Shown piece after piece: positions 17,480-26,670 of a stretch of DNA of 64,000 bases; positions within the stretch are counted from its first letter, which is position 1; each line of letters starts with the position of its first letter. The notes below the pieces were generated by a model, which saw only the letters and a list, made by a program, of their open reading frames with translations, had not been told where the DNA came from and searched no databases. Position numbers and translations under genes: made by a program. Source of the stretch: an uncultured Hungatella sp. (lineage in GTDB: Bacteria > Bacillota > Clostridia > Lachnospirales > Lachnospiraceae); assembly GCA_910586845.1 (NCBI GenBank), contig CAJUJV010000001.1:83405-147404 (forward strand), in the 5' to 3' direction.

Positions 17480-18886
17480 TCATGTGACCGTTGCCCGAGG
17501 CAGAGTAAAGATAAACTCCGTTCCCACTCCCTCGGTGCTGATCACGTCGATGGTTTCCCCGTGATTCTGTATGATCTCTTTTACAATGGCCAGTCCCAGC
17601 CCGGTTCCCCGCTTGTCCTTTCCGCGGGACTGATCCGTCTTGTAGAACCGTTCCCAGATCTTCTTTAAACTCCCCTTGGGGATTCCGATGCCGGTATCCT
17701 TCACGGAGATAAAAACCTTCTCGTATCTGAGAGAGGTCTGGATATAGATCACCGAATCCGGGTGACTGAATTTGATGGCATTGTCAATGAGGTTGTAGAG
17801 CACCTGCTGGATCTTTCCAAGATCTGCGTAGACCATGGTGATGGTCTCAGAGAAGGTTAAGTCCACTACGATGTTCTTGGCATCGCAGGTACCCTCAAAG
17901 GAGGCGGCTGTGTCCTTGATCACCCGGTTGATGTCAAAATTGGTGCGGGACAGGTAGCCCTTGCTGTCCAGAGAGTTAAGAGTCAGAAGTCCCTGAGTCA
18001 GCTTGTTCAGCCGGTCCGTCTCGGAGATGACCCGGGTTAGGTATTTCTCATACATCTCCGGCGGGATGGTGCCGTCCAGTATGGCCTCCAGATAGCCCTT
18101 GATGGAGGTGAGGGGAGAGCGGAAATCATGAGAAATATTGGCGATAAAGGTCCGCTGATATTCCTCCATCTTGTCCAGCTCATCGGACATATAATTTAAA
18201 GTGGCAGCCAGATACCCCATCTCATCCTGAGTATGTATGGTGGTCTTGTATTTCAGATTGCCGTCCGCGTACTGGTTGGCCGCCTCAGTGATCTTTTTCA
18301 GAGGGCCGTACACGGTTTTGGTAAATACCAGGAGTATGATCAGGGACAGGCCGAAGATAATACCCGACACGATGTACAGAATATTCAGGAACCTGTCCTT
18401 GGAACCGTGGATCTGTCTCAGGGGCAGATGGATGAGCACATAGCCGTAGGTGGTGTAATTTCCTGTAATAGGCGCGGAGACGGTCATCACATCCTCTGTG
18501 AAACAGTCGTTGTAGGTTCCGATCGTGTAGGGCTGATTGCCGTTGAGCACAGGGTCAAAGCCCTCTATAATCATGCCGGTCCTGGAGGAATTGCGGCTGT
18601 CCACCACAATGGTGCCTCTCCTGTTGACGATCCAGATCTCCGCTCTCAGATAGGTGGATACGGCTTCCAGCTGAGGAGACACCGAATCGATGGTCAGGCT
18701 GCGGCCTTTGTATACCTGGCTGTATCTGGCGGCCAGAAGGCTGGCCTCGTCATAGAGAGCGGCGGATTCTTCTTTCATCAGCTGATTATAAGTCAGCTCC
18801 GAAGCCACCGTAGCTACGGCCAGAAAGGCCACCAGGCCGAAGACCAGATAGCCCAGGATAAACTTGTAGTACAGAGAATGCTTCAT
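17480..18886 (-). CDS. Sensor histidine kinase (HAMP-HisKA-HATPase)
   Basis: 468 residues. Two membrane segments (about 10-30 and 165-190) frame an extracellular domain. After HAMP comes the H box FIANISHDFRSPLTSIKGY with the phospho-accepting His, then N box (LYNLIDNAIKF), DTGIGIP and GTGLGLAIVKEI of the ATPase. All catalytic parts are present. The partner response regulator gene ends 9 bases upstream on the same strand. The signal is unknown; the architecture is that of cell-envelope sensors such as those next to OmpR/PhoB regulators. Confidence 0.92.
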   Translation of the reverse strand: MKHSLYYKFILGYLVFGLVAFLAVATVASELTYNQLMKEESAALYDEASLLAARYSQVYKGRSLTIDSVSPQLEAVSTYLRAEIWIVNRRGTIVVDSRNSSRTGMIIEGFDPVLNGNQPYTIGTYNDCFTEDVMTVSAPITGNYTTYGYVLIHLPLRQIHGSKDRFLNILYIVSGIIFGLSLIILLVFTKTVYGPLKKITEAANQYADGNLKYKTTIHTQDEMGYLAATLNYMSDELDKMEEYQRTFIANISHDFRSPLTSIKGYLEAILDGTIPPEMYEKYLTRVISETDRLNKLTQGLLTLNSLDSKGYLSRTNFDINRVIKDTAASFEGTCDAKNIVVDLTFSETITMVYADLGKIQQVLYNLIDNAIKFSHPDSVIYIQTSLRYEKVFISVKDTGIGIPKGSLKKIWERFYKTDQSRGKDKRGTGLGLAIVKEIIQNHGETIDVISTEGVGTEFIFTLPRATVT

Positions 18887-18895
18887 GGCCTGTCC

Positions 18896-19609
18896 TCAGC
18901 GCTTGACTTCGAATTTGTAGCCGATGCCCCACACCGTAGTCAGGGCCCAGCGATCATTGTCCTTGATCTTCTCCCGCAGGCGCTTGATGTGTACGTCCAC
19001 GGTCCTGGTATCTCCGATGTACTCATATCCCCAGATGTGGTCCAGAAGCTGTTCTCTGGTAAAGACCTGGTTGGGGGAGGAGGCCAGAAAATATAAAAGT
19101 TCCAGTTCCTTGGGAGGCATGTCCACGGAGCGGCCGTTGTAGGTTACGGAATAATTGGTCAGGTTTACGATGAGGCCCGGATACTCCACGAAATCTCCCT
19201 GCTGGTCGCTGCCGGCAGTTCCGGGGGAGGCAGGCGCGGCATGATATCTGCGCAGCACCGCCTTGACACGGGCCACCAGTTCCTTGGAGTCAAAGGGCTT
19301 GATCATATAGTCGTCGGCTCCCAGTTCCAGCCCCAGCACTTTGTCGAAGATCTCTCCCTTGGCGGAGAGCATGATGATGGGGATCTGAGAGGTGGTCCGC
19401 AGTTCCCGGCATACCTGATATCCGTCGATGCCGGGAAGCATCAGGTCCAGAAGGATGATGTTGGGTTTAAATTCCGGGAATACCCGCAGAGCCTCTTCTC
19501 CATCCAGAACAATCATGGTCTCGTAACATTCTTTCGTTAAATATAGGGAAATCAGTTCCGCAATATTGGCATCGTCATCAACGATCAGTACCCGTTGTTT
19601 TTCTGCCAT
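18896..19609 (-). CDS. OmpR/PhoB-family response regulator
   Basis: 237 residues. Receiver domain 1-120 with the acidic pair in LIVDDDAN, phospho-acceptor Asp in NIILLDLMLPGIDG, and Lys in YMIKPFDS. A short linker (AAPASPGTAGSDQQ) leads to a C-terminal winged helix (VDMPPKELELLYFLASSPNQVFTR, positions about 160-185; DTRTVDVHIKRLREKI). Cognate kinase follows. Starts 14 bases after the mutS2 stop, so the pair appears to be the tail of a mutS2 transcript, though an internal promoter inside mutS2 cannot be excluded. Confidence 0.92.
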   Translation of the reverse strand: MAEKQRVLIVDDDANIAELISLYLTKECYETMIVLDGEEALRVFPEFKPNIILLDLMLPGIDGYQVCRELRTTSQIPIIMLSAKGEIFDKVLGLELGADDYMIKPFDSKELVARVKAVLRRYHAAPASPGTAGSDQQGDFVEYPGLIVNLTNYSVTYNGRSVDMPPKELELLYFLASSPNQVFTREQLLDHIWGYEYIGDTRTVDVHIKRLREKIKDNDRWALTTVWGIGYKFEVKR

Positions 19610-19623
19610 CTGAATACCTCCTG

Positions 19624-21999
19624 CTACTTAAAAATAACAATAGTAACTCCCGAGTCCCCCTCGCCGAATTCGCCGAGACGAAACTCTTTCACATATTTCA
19701 GCTTTTTCAGCTTTTTGTGCACAGCGGCTCTCAGGGCTCCCGTACCTCTGCCGTGGACCACCCGCACCTGAGGCAAATGGGCCAGATAGGCATCATCCAG
19801 ATATTTGTCCAATATGGGCACAGCCTCATCTGTGGTCATGCCGATCAGGTTGATCTCCGGGGATACGGAGAAGGATTTGGACATCTTGATCTTGCCGCTG
19901 CCGGTCTTCTGTCTGGGAGAAGAAGACGGTTCGGCCGGAGCCGGGCCGGCCATCTCCAGGTCTTTGATATTGACCTGAGAGCGGAGGATACCGATCTGTA
20001 CATACAGGTCTCCTTTGGAGTTGGGCAGAGTGCTGACAGTGCCTTCCATATTCAGGGACAGGACCTTAACCGTATCGCCTGGCTGGATAGTTTTGGGAGA
20101 AATCGTCTTCTTCGGGCCTTTGGCCTTGGGAGCAAGTTTCCCGTCTACCTGGTTCATCTTCTCCCGAAGTCTGGTGCGCTCGGCCTCCAGCTCTCTGGCA
20201 GCGCCGGAAGAAGAGGCCAGACGATTAATATTCCTGATGGTCTGGTCCGCCGTCTCTTTGGCTTCCCGCAGGATCTTCTGAGCTTCCTCGTTAGCCTGGC
20301 GGAGAAGCTTGTCTTTCCGCTCATCCAGCCGCTCCTCCTTCTGGGAGAGGCGGGCCCGGAGCCTGGCGGCTTCTTCTTTGTAAAGGCGGATCTCCTCCCG
20401 CTCTTTCTCGATGGTTACCCGGCTCTCCTCCAGATGGGCGATCAGATCCTCGAAGGTCTCGTCGTTGGCCTCCAGATGGTTTCTGGCATCCTGGATGATA
20501 AAGTCGGGAAGTCCCAGTTTCCGGGAAATGGCGAATGCATTGCTCTTACCGGGGATGCCGATGAGCAGACGGTAGGTGGGCTTCAGACTCTCGACGCTGA
20601 ATTCACAACAGGCATTTTCCACACCCGGAGTCGTCAGGGCGTAGACCTTTAATTCGCTGTAATGAGTGGTGGCCATGGTGCGGCACTTCATATTGTGAAG
20701 GAAATTCAGCACTGCGATGGCAAGGGCAGCGCCTTCCGTAGGATCCGTGCCGGCACCCAGCTCGTCAAAAAGGCAGAGAGAACGGCTGTCGGCCTGATCC
20801 AGGATAGATACGATGTTGGTCATATGGGCGGAGAAAGTACTCAGGCTCTGCTCGATGCTCTGTTCGTCTCCGATATCTGCAAATACTTCCTCAAACACCG
20901 CCAGTTCGGAGCCGTCAAATGCAGGGATATGCAGCCCTGCCTGGCCCATGAGGGTGAACAGTCCCACGGTCTTTAAAGAGACGGTTTTGCCGCCGGTGTT
21001 GGGGCCCGTGACGATGAGAAGATCAAAATCTCTGCCAAGGTGGATGTTGATGGGAACCACTTTGGCCGGGTCCAGGAGAGGATGGCGGCCGTCCTTGATG
21101 TTCAGATAGCCTTTGGAGTTGAACACAGGTTCACTGCAGCGGTAATGCCGGGACAAAGCCGCTCTGGCAAAGATAAAGTCCAGTCTGGCCAGAACCTCCT
21201 GGTCCAGACGGATCTCCTCCAGGAAAGGAGCGGCCTGATTGCTCAGATCAGCCAGGACGGCTTCAATCTCTTTCTTCTCCTGGATCTCAAGTTCCCGCAG
21301 CTGATTATTCAGCTGGATCACTGCCATGGGCTCGATAAACAGAGTGGAACCGGTGGCAGACTGGTCGTGGACCATACCGTTTACCTGGTTCTTATACTCG
21401 GATCTTACGGGCAGGCAGTAGCGGCCATCCCTCATGGTGATCACCGCCTCCTGAAGATAGGAGCGGTTGGAATTGAGAAGGGAGTTTAACTGGGTGTGGA
21501 CCTTGTCGTTTAACACCTTCATGGAGCGCCGTACATGGCGCAGTCCGGGGCTGGCGTCGTCGCTGATCTCATCCTCGGACAGGATACACCGCCGGATCTC
21601 CGTATTCAGGGGAGTCAGAGGCTCCAGCATGGAGAACATGGATTCCAGAGAATCCTCCGGCAGCTCCGAGTCTTCGTGGCGCCCGTAGGCCTTGGCCCTG
21701 GCGGCGATGGTAAGGATGGAGCTGACGGATAAAAGCTCGATGATGCTCAGAGAACTGCCGACCTCCAGCCGCTTCAGGGAGTCTCCCACATCCTTCAGAC
21801 CGGTAAAGGAGATGCTGCCTTTCTGGCGGACCCGGGTCAGAGCATCTGTGGTCTGCGTCTGATTGAGGCGGATCTCCTGGATGTCTGCGGAGGGGAGCAG
21901 ATCTTCGCACAGCTTCCGCCCCAGAGGGGAGGAGGCATATTCTGCCAGCTGGGAGATGATCTTGTCATATTCTAAAGTCTTTAATGCCTTTGTGTTCAT
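19624..21999 (-). CDS. mutS2: Endonuclease MutS2 / ribosome-collision factor
   Basis: 791 residues, normal length. MutS-type core and ATPase with Walker A GPNTGGKTV, Walker B region LCLFDELGAGTDP, a long charged coiled coil (about 510-620), a KOW-like segment (IQPGDTVKVLSLNMEG) and a C-terminal Smr domain with the VVHGRGTGALR signature. It lacks the mismatch-recognition domain of MutS. Family members suppress recombination and, in Firmicutes, split collided ribosomes; the Smr domain may cleave nucleic acid. Start at 21999 is divergent from the flavoprotein gene. The two-component genes follow directly. Confidence 0.94.
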   Translation of the reverse strand: MNTKALKTLEYDKIISQLAEYASSPLGRKLCEDLLPSADIQEIRLNQTQTTDALTRVRQKGSISFTGLKDVGDSLKRLEVGSSLSIIELLSVSSILTIAARAKAYGRHEDSELPEDSLESMFSMLEPLTPLNTEIRRCILSEDEISDDASPGLRHVRRSMKVLNDKVHTQLNSLLNSNRSYLQEAVITMRDGRYCLPVRSEYKNQVNGMVHDQSATGSTLFIEPMAVIQLNNQLRELEIQEKKEIEAVLADLSNQAAPFLEEIRLDQEVLARLDFIFARAALSRHYRCSEPVFNSKGYLNIKDGRHPLLDPAKVVPINIHLGRDFDLLIVTGPNTGGKTVSLKTVGLFTLMGQAGLHIPAFDGSELAVFEEVFADIGDEQSIEQSLSTFSAHMTNIVSILDQADSRSLCLFDELGAGTDPTEGAALAIAVLNFLHNMKCRTMATTHYSELKVYALTTPGVENACCEFSVESLKPTYRLLIGIPGKSNAFAISRKLGLPDFIIQDARNHLEANDETFEDLIAHLEESRVTIEKEREEIRLYKEEAARLRARLSQKEERLDERKDKLLRQANEEAQKILREAKETADQTIRNINRLASSSGAARELEAERTRLREKMNQVDGKLAPKAKGPKKTISPKTIQPGDTVKVLSLNMEGTVSTLPNSKGDLYVQIGILRSQVNIKDLEMAGPAPAEPSSSPRQKTGSGKIKMSKSFSVSPEINLIGMTTDEAVPILDKYLDDAYLAHLPQVRVVHGRGTGALRAAVHKKLKKLKYVKEFRLGEFGEGDSGVTIVIFK

Positions 22000-22096
22000 A
22001 GATGTTTCATACCTCGTTCAAAAAGAATACTTCCTTACAGTATACCACAAGTTTCAGAGGAACAGTGACTTTTTTTCTTAATTCTTCAAATTGAAT

Positions 22097-22125
22097 TTGA
22101 CATCAATTTAACAAAGTGGTAAAAT
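22097..22125 (+). promoter_or_regulatory. Strong sigma-70 promoter for the flavoprotein lipoprotein
   Basis: TTGACA (22097-22102), 17-base spacer, TAAAAT (22120-22125). About 85 bases of leader follow before the ATG, including a small GGAA-TGTG-TTCC hairpin near 22140. Confidence 0.85.
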
Positions 22126-22210
22126 GTCTTCGCGGTTACGGAATGTGTTCCGGGGACCCGGCAGACGCTCCACAGCGGCGACTGCCACCATATTATGAGG
22201 AGGAAGTATT

Positions 22211-24079
22211 ATGAGAAGATCAGGAAAGAAACTGATGTCAGCGGCCCTGGCGGCAGCCATGGTATTATCTCTGGCAGCATGCGGCAGCCAGAGCGCCGAT
22301 ACTACCACAGCTGCAGAGACTACAGCTGCGACCACAGCGGCAGAGACCACTGCTCAGGAGACAACCGAGGCAGAGACCGAGGCGGCTGCGGGAGAGAATC
22401 AGCAGGCAGATATCGTGGTCATCGGAGCAGGCGGAGCCGGCATGACGGCAGCTATCCAGGCAGTACAGGACGGAGCCACGGATGTGGTGATCCTGGAGAA
22501 GATGCCCATCACCGGCGGCAACACCACCCGCTCTACGGGAGGACTGAACGCGGCAGAGACTTCTTATCAGAAAGCAGACAATATCGACGATTCCATTGAG
22601 CTGTTTGTGGAAGACACCATGAAAGGCGGCAAGGAGTTAAATGATAAAGAACTGGTAACCGTTATGGCAGAGAATTCGGCGGCGGCAGTAGACTGGGTCA
22701 ATGAGATCGGCGGAGACTTAAGCGTGGTAGGCATGTTCGGCGGTGCAAGCGTAAAACGTATTCACAGACCCACAGATACCTCGGCAGTAGGTCCCATGCT
22801 GGTAAAGGCTCTCAATGACAAGGTAGCAGAACTGGAGATCCCGGTTCTTCTGGAGACCACGGCAGAGAAGATCCTGGTAGACGACAGCGGCAAGGTGTGC
22901 GGCGTCACGGCTGTGGACAAAGACGGCGAGACATTTACCATCGACTGCACTGCAGTAGTTCTGGCTACCGGCGGTTTTGGAGCCAATTCCGAGATGGTTG
23001 TCAGGTATCAGCCGGATCTGGCCGGTTTCTGTACCACCAACCACGGCGGGGCAACGGGCGACGGCATCGCCATGGCAGAGGAACTGGGAGCTGCTTTTGT
23101 AGATATGGAGCAGATCCAGACTCACCCGACAGTAAATCCCGATACGCAGACCATGTACACGGAAGGCGTCCGCGGAAACGGCGCCATCCTGGTAAATAAA
23201 GAAGGCAAACGTTTTGTAGACGAGCTGGAGACCAGAGACGTGGTGTCCGCAGCGATTCTGGAGCAGACAGACGGACAGTGCTACCTGGTATTTGACCAGG
23301 CGGTGAGAGAGAGCCTGGCAGCCATCGAGTCTTACATCAAAGCCGGTATCGTCACTGAGGCAGACACACCGGAGGAACTGGGAGAAGCCATCGGCGTAGA
23401 CGGCGCGGCACTGGCAGAGACTCTGAAAACCTATGCAGGATACCAGGCGGCAGGAAAAGATGAGGAATTCGAAAGAGACAGTATGGAATTTCCTCTCGAT
23501 CAGCCCAAGTACTATGCAGCCCTCTGTGCACCGGCGATCCATCACACCATGGGCGGAGTGAAGATCAATACGGAGACTCAGGTACTTAAGGAAGACGGAA
23601 GCGCTATCCCCGGATTATTTGCAGCAGGCGAGGTTACCGGCGGCGTTCACGGAGGAAACCGCCTGGGCGGCAATGCGGTTACGGACATCGTAGTATTCGG
23701 ACGTATCGCAGGCTCCATGGCAGAGGACTATGTAGTCTCTAACGGAGGTCATACGGAAGCCGAGATCACGGCAGAAGCAGACAGCCAGCAGGCAGTTCCT
23801 GGCGTAAAGGGCAACTACAAAGACGGCGTATACGAGGGAACCGGCAAAGGAAATAACGGAGATATTACCGTAGAAGTGACTGTAGAAGGCGGCAGCATCG
23901 TATCCGTAACCCTGAAAGAGCATGGAGAGACAGCGGGGATCTACGAGGCGGCAGAAAAAGGCGTCACAGAAGCCATTATCACCAGTCAGAGCGCCGAGGT
24001 GGACGGCGTGGCAGGAGCCACCAACACCAGCAACGGCATCAAAGAAGCCGTGGCTGCAGCACTGGAAGGAGCAAAATAA
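22211..24079 (+). CDS. Fumarate-reductase-type flavoprotein lipoprotein with covalent-FMN domain
   Basis: 622 residues, exported and lipid-anchored: signal peptide with lipobox LAAC at Cys24, then a Thr/Glu-rich linker. FAD domain starts with DIVVIGAGGAGMTA (about 67). Fumarate-reductase active-site elements are all present: QTHPT, RGNGAILVN with RFVDELETRD, IHHTMGG and HGGNRLGGNA. The C-terminal ~90 residues are an FMN_bind domain with D598-GVAGAT604, the flavinylation motif ApbE uses on Thr. Such proteins pass electrons from a membrane donor to fumarate, urocanate, cinnamate or similar acceptors; which one is not readable. ApbE is not in the window. It has its own promoter and terminator. 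Confidence 0.9.
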   Translation: MRRSGKKLMSAALAAAMVLSLAACGSQSADTTTAAETTAATTAAETTAQETTEAETEAAAGENQQADIVVIGAGGAGMTAAIQAVQDGATDVVILEKMPITGGNTTRSTGGLNAAETSYQKADNIDDSIELFVEDTMKGGKELNDKELVTVMAENSAAAVDWVNEIGGDLSVVGMFGGASVKRIHRPTDTSAVGPMLVKALNDKVAELEIPVLLETTAEKILVDDSGKVCGVTAVDKDGETFTIDCTAVVLATGGFGANSEMVVRYQPDLAGFCTTNHGGATGDGIAMAEELGAAFVDMEQIQTHPTVNPDTQTMYTEGVRGNGAILVNKEGKRFVDELETRDVVSAAILEQTDGQCYLVFDQAVRESLAAIESYIKAGIVTEADTPEELGEAIGVDGAALAETLKTYAGYQAAGKDEEFERDSMEFPLDQPKYYAALCAPAIHHTMGGVKINTETQVLKEDGSAIPGLFAAGEVTGGVHGGNRLGGNAVTDIVVFGRIAGSMAEDYVVSNGGHTEAEITAEADSQQAVPGVKGNYKDGVYEGTGKGNNGDITVEVTVEGGSIVSVTLKEHGETAGIYEAAEKGVTEAIITSQSAEVDGVAGATNTSNGIKEAVAAALEGAK

Positions 24080-24116
24080 GATTTTAGGCACCAAAGAATC
24101 AGAGGCATAAGGAACA

Positions 24117-24163
24117 AAAACCCGCCGCGGCAGCATGAAAATGTGCTTCCGCGGCGGGTTTTA
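24117..24163 (+). terminator. Strong terminator after the flavoprotein gene
   Basis: AAACCCGCCGCGG (24118-24130) pairs perfectly with CCGCGGCGGGTTT (24149-24161), with further pairing inside the loop and TTTT at the end; A-rich on the 5' side so it may work both ways. Confidence 0.9.
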
Positions 24164-24303
24164 TGTACAGCTCCTTTTGTTCATATATGGAGCCCCCTCA
24201 GCGAAAATTAATAAAAACTGTGGAAAACCCTGTAAAATCATTGCCATTCTCATTCTGTCGTGATAAAATTCTTTCAGAATCGTGTATTTCTTGGGAGGAT
24301 ATG

Positions 24304-25185
24304 ATGTCAGTCAGAATGGTCGTCAGCGACATGGATGGAACACTTTTAAATAAACGGGCAGAGATCTCAGAAGGGAATCTGGCAGCGATCCGCAGGCTGG
24401 AACAGAACGGGATCGAATTTGTCATCGCGTCGGGGAGAGATTACCACGGCGTGTATTCCCTCCTTGAAGAGTATGATCTGAACTGCGAGGCGATCCTGGG
24501 CAACGGCTCTCAGTATGTGGACAGAGAGGGAAAGGTCCTGATGAGCTGCTATATGGACAAGTCTGTGGTGAAAGCCGTGACGGAGATTTTTGGGGACAGA
24601 GGAATTCCCTATATGATCTTTGCCACCGACGGATTCTATACAGGACAGGAGCCCTCTTTTGTCAGAGGGAGATTTATCGAGAGAAGCTGCAAAAGGTTCG
24701 GCAGATCCAGGGAAGACTTTGACCAGGGCGGCAGATATAAGTATATGCCCTGCAATCAGCTTCAGAAGATAGAAGATTTTGATGTTTTTTTAAAACAGGA
24801 TATGGAGATCATAAAGGTAGAGGCATTTGCCATGAAGACGGAGGAGATCCGCGGCGCCAGAGAGATCCTGAAGGAGATACCGGGCATATCATATCTCTCA
24901 TCCTTTGACGACAATGTAGAGGTTACGGACAGAGGCGCTCAGAAAGGATATATCCTGGAGAAAGTGATCGGGATGAAAGGACTTTCCAGGGAACAGGTTA
25001 TGGTGATCGGAGACGGGATGAACGATCTCACGCTGTTTGAGTGTTTCCCTGTTTCCTATGCGCCGGCCAATGCCCAGGACAGGATCAGGGAGCTGGCCAT
25101 GGAAGTGGTGGCCGATTGCGAAGAAGACGGATTTGCTCAGGCAGTTGACCGGATGCTGGAGGGCGGAGAGACTGTCCGGTCGTGA
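24304..25185 (+). CDS. Cof-type HAD-IIB phosphatase
   Basis: About 293 residues. Motif I is VVSDMDGTLLN with the nucleophile Asp, motif II is the Ser in VIASGRD, motif III Lys lies near RGAQKGYIL and motif IV is VIGDGMNDLTLFE. A large C2-type cap sits between motifs II and III. Such enzymes dephosphorylate sugar phosphates, flavin precursors or pyridoxal phosphate. The frame is open back to 24163 but that extension overlaps the terminator; GGGAGG at 24293 supports ATG 24304 (ATG 24301 is also possible). Likely first gene of an operon with the HtrA-like and YhaM-like genes. Confidence 0.88.
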   Translation: MSVRMVVSDMDGTLLNKRAEISEGNLAAIRRLEQNGIEFVIASGRDYHGVYSLLEEYDLNCEAILGNGSQYVDREGKVLMSCYMDKSVVKAVTEIFGDRGIPYMIFATDGFYTGQEPSFVRGRFIERSCKRFGRSREDFDQGGRYKYMPCNQLQKIEDFDVFLKQDMEIIKVEAFAMKTEEIRGAREILKEIPGISYLSSFDDNVEVTDRGAQKGYILEKVIGMKGLSREQVMVIGDGMNDLTLFECFPVSYAPANAQDRIRELAMEVVADCEEDGFAQAVDRMLEGGETVRS

Positions 25186-25212
25186 GGATAAGCCCCGGAG
25201 AGGAGGGAGTCT

Positions 25213-26625
25213 ATGCCGGATCTGAACGGTCCCGAAAGGGAGAAGCGTACATTTATACGGGAAAAGATCGCAAGACCGCCTATGACCAGAAAACAGCTTG
25301 CAGGCAGGATCCTTTTGTGGGTCTTCCTGGCAGTCGTGGCGGGGACGGCGGCAGGAGTCGGTTTTGCCGTCGCAGGGCCTCTGGCAGAACGATATCTGGC
25401 AGAGACTACTGCAGAAGAAAGTATTTCTGTCACCATTCCCAGAGACGATCCTCCCGAGGGACAGACTACGGAGACAGAGAGCCGGCAGGAGGAGACGTCT
25501 CCCCCGGAGGGCCGGGAGGAATCTGACAGCGAACCGGAGACGTCTCCCGCAGAAGAAGACACAGAATCCGAGACGGAATCGGAGACAGAGACAGAGACAG
25601 AGTCTGAGACGGAACCTCTGGAAGAAGTGATCCGGTCCGCAGTGGAGACATATGAATATACAACAGAGGACTTAAATGAACTTTACGGGGTTCTGCGGAA
25701 GGTGGTCCAGGAGGCGGACCGGGGTATCGTGGAAGTACATTCGGTCAGACAGGAGACGGACTGGTTTGATAATCCGGTGGAGACTGCCGGGCTTTATGCC
25801 GGTGCGGTCATCGCATCTACGGAGCAGGAACTGCTGATCCTGACTATGGAACAGGCAGTGGAACAGGCGGATTCCATTAAAGTGACATTTCAGAACGGTG
25901 TCCAGGCCGACGGCGCTATCAAACAGGTGGATGCCATATCGGGTATGGCTATCGTAACCGTACCTGCGGAACAGATCGACGAGAAGGTTCTTTTGCAGGT
26001 GGGAGTGCTGAAGCTGGGCAATTCCTACAGTATAAGGCAGGGAGATCTGGTGGCGGCTCTGGGAGCACCTGCAGGCATCGTCCATTCCAGCGCCTACGGC
26101 AGTATCTCTTATGTGGCCCGCAATGTTCAAGTGGCCGACGGAGCAGCCAGGCTGCTGTATGCAGATGTTCAGAGCGATGCCCGGGCGGGAACTTTTCTGG
26201 TGAATATGGCGGGAGAAGTCGTAGGCTGGGCCACAAATGAATATGATGAAGAAGACAGAGACGGTATGACCGTGGCAGTGGCAGTATCTGACTATAAGTC
26301 CGTTTTGGAGAAGATGTCCAACGGACAGCCGGTTCCCTATCTGGGGATCTACGGCCAGGAGGTCAGCGCCGCCATGCTGTCGGAGGATATTCCTCCGGGT
26401 ATTTATGTGACAGATTGTGTGCTGGAGGGACCGGCCTATGCAGCCGGTATCCAGAACGGCGATATCATCGTGCGCATAGGGGGACGGGAAGTATTTACCA
26501 TCAAGGATTATCAGAATCAGGTGGAGGGACTGAGCCGGGATACGGAAGTGACGGTGGTGGTTCAGAGAAAAGGCATCGACGAATACAGGGAGCTGGAATA
26601 TCAGGTGATCGTAGGGGCCAGGTAA
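25213..26625 (+). CDS. HtrA-like membrane pseudoprotease with PDZ domain
   Basis: 470 residues laid out like a DegP/HtrA protein: short cytosolic start, one membrane helix (about 30-52), a long disordered Glu/Ser/Thr linker (about 60-145), a trypsin-like domain (about 160-360) and a PDZ domain (about 376-470, with YLGI and YAAGIQNGDIIVRIGG). Aligning by eye to HtrA, the catalytic His site (ILTNNHVV in family) reads ILTMEQAV, giving Gln214; the Asp site (RTDIAV) reads ISGMAI, giving Gly244; the Ser site (NSGGPLVN) reads RAGTFLVN, giving Ala325. All three triad positions are lost while the fold signals persist. It is probably a non-proteolytic binding or sensing protein. GAGGAGGG precedes the ATG. 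Confidence 0.82.
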   Translation: MPDLNGPEREKRTFIREKIARPPMTRKQLAGRILLWVFLAVVAGTAAGVGFAVAGPLAERYLAETTAEESISVTIPRDDPPEGQTTETESRQEETSPPEGREESDSEPETSPAEEDTESETESETETETESETEPLEEVIRSAVETYEYTTEDLNELYGVLRKVVQEADRGIVEVHSVRQETDWFDNPVETAGLYAGAVIASTEQELLILTMEQAVEQADSIKVTFQNGVQADGAIKQVDAISGMAIVTVPAEQIDEKVLLQVGVLKLGNSYSIRQGDLVAALGAPAGIVHSSAYGSISYVARNVQVADGAARLLYADVQSDARAGTFLVNMAGEVVGWATNEYDEEDRDGMTVAVAVSDYKSVLEKMSNGQPVPYLGIYGQEVSAAMLSEDIPPGIYVTDCVLEGPAYAAGIQNGDIIVRIGGREVFTIKDYQNQVEGLSRDTEVTVVVQRKGIDEYRELEYQVIVGAR

Positions 26626-26670
26626 GAGTCCGGGAGAAGGCGGTCTCTAAGGAAAATGGAGGATAAGAAG

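Noticed and set aside
18233..19096. 287-codon plus-strand frame crossing kinase and regulator genes
   Set aside because: Spans two real minus-strand genes and their junction.
24163..24303. N-terminal extension of the HAD phosphatase
   Set aside because: It begins within the preceding terminator and lies upstream of the GGGAGG site; the HAD motif starts right after ATG 24304.
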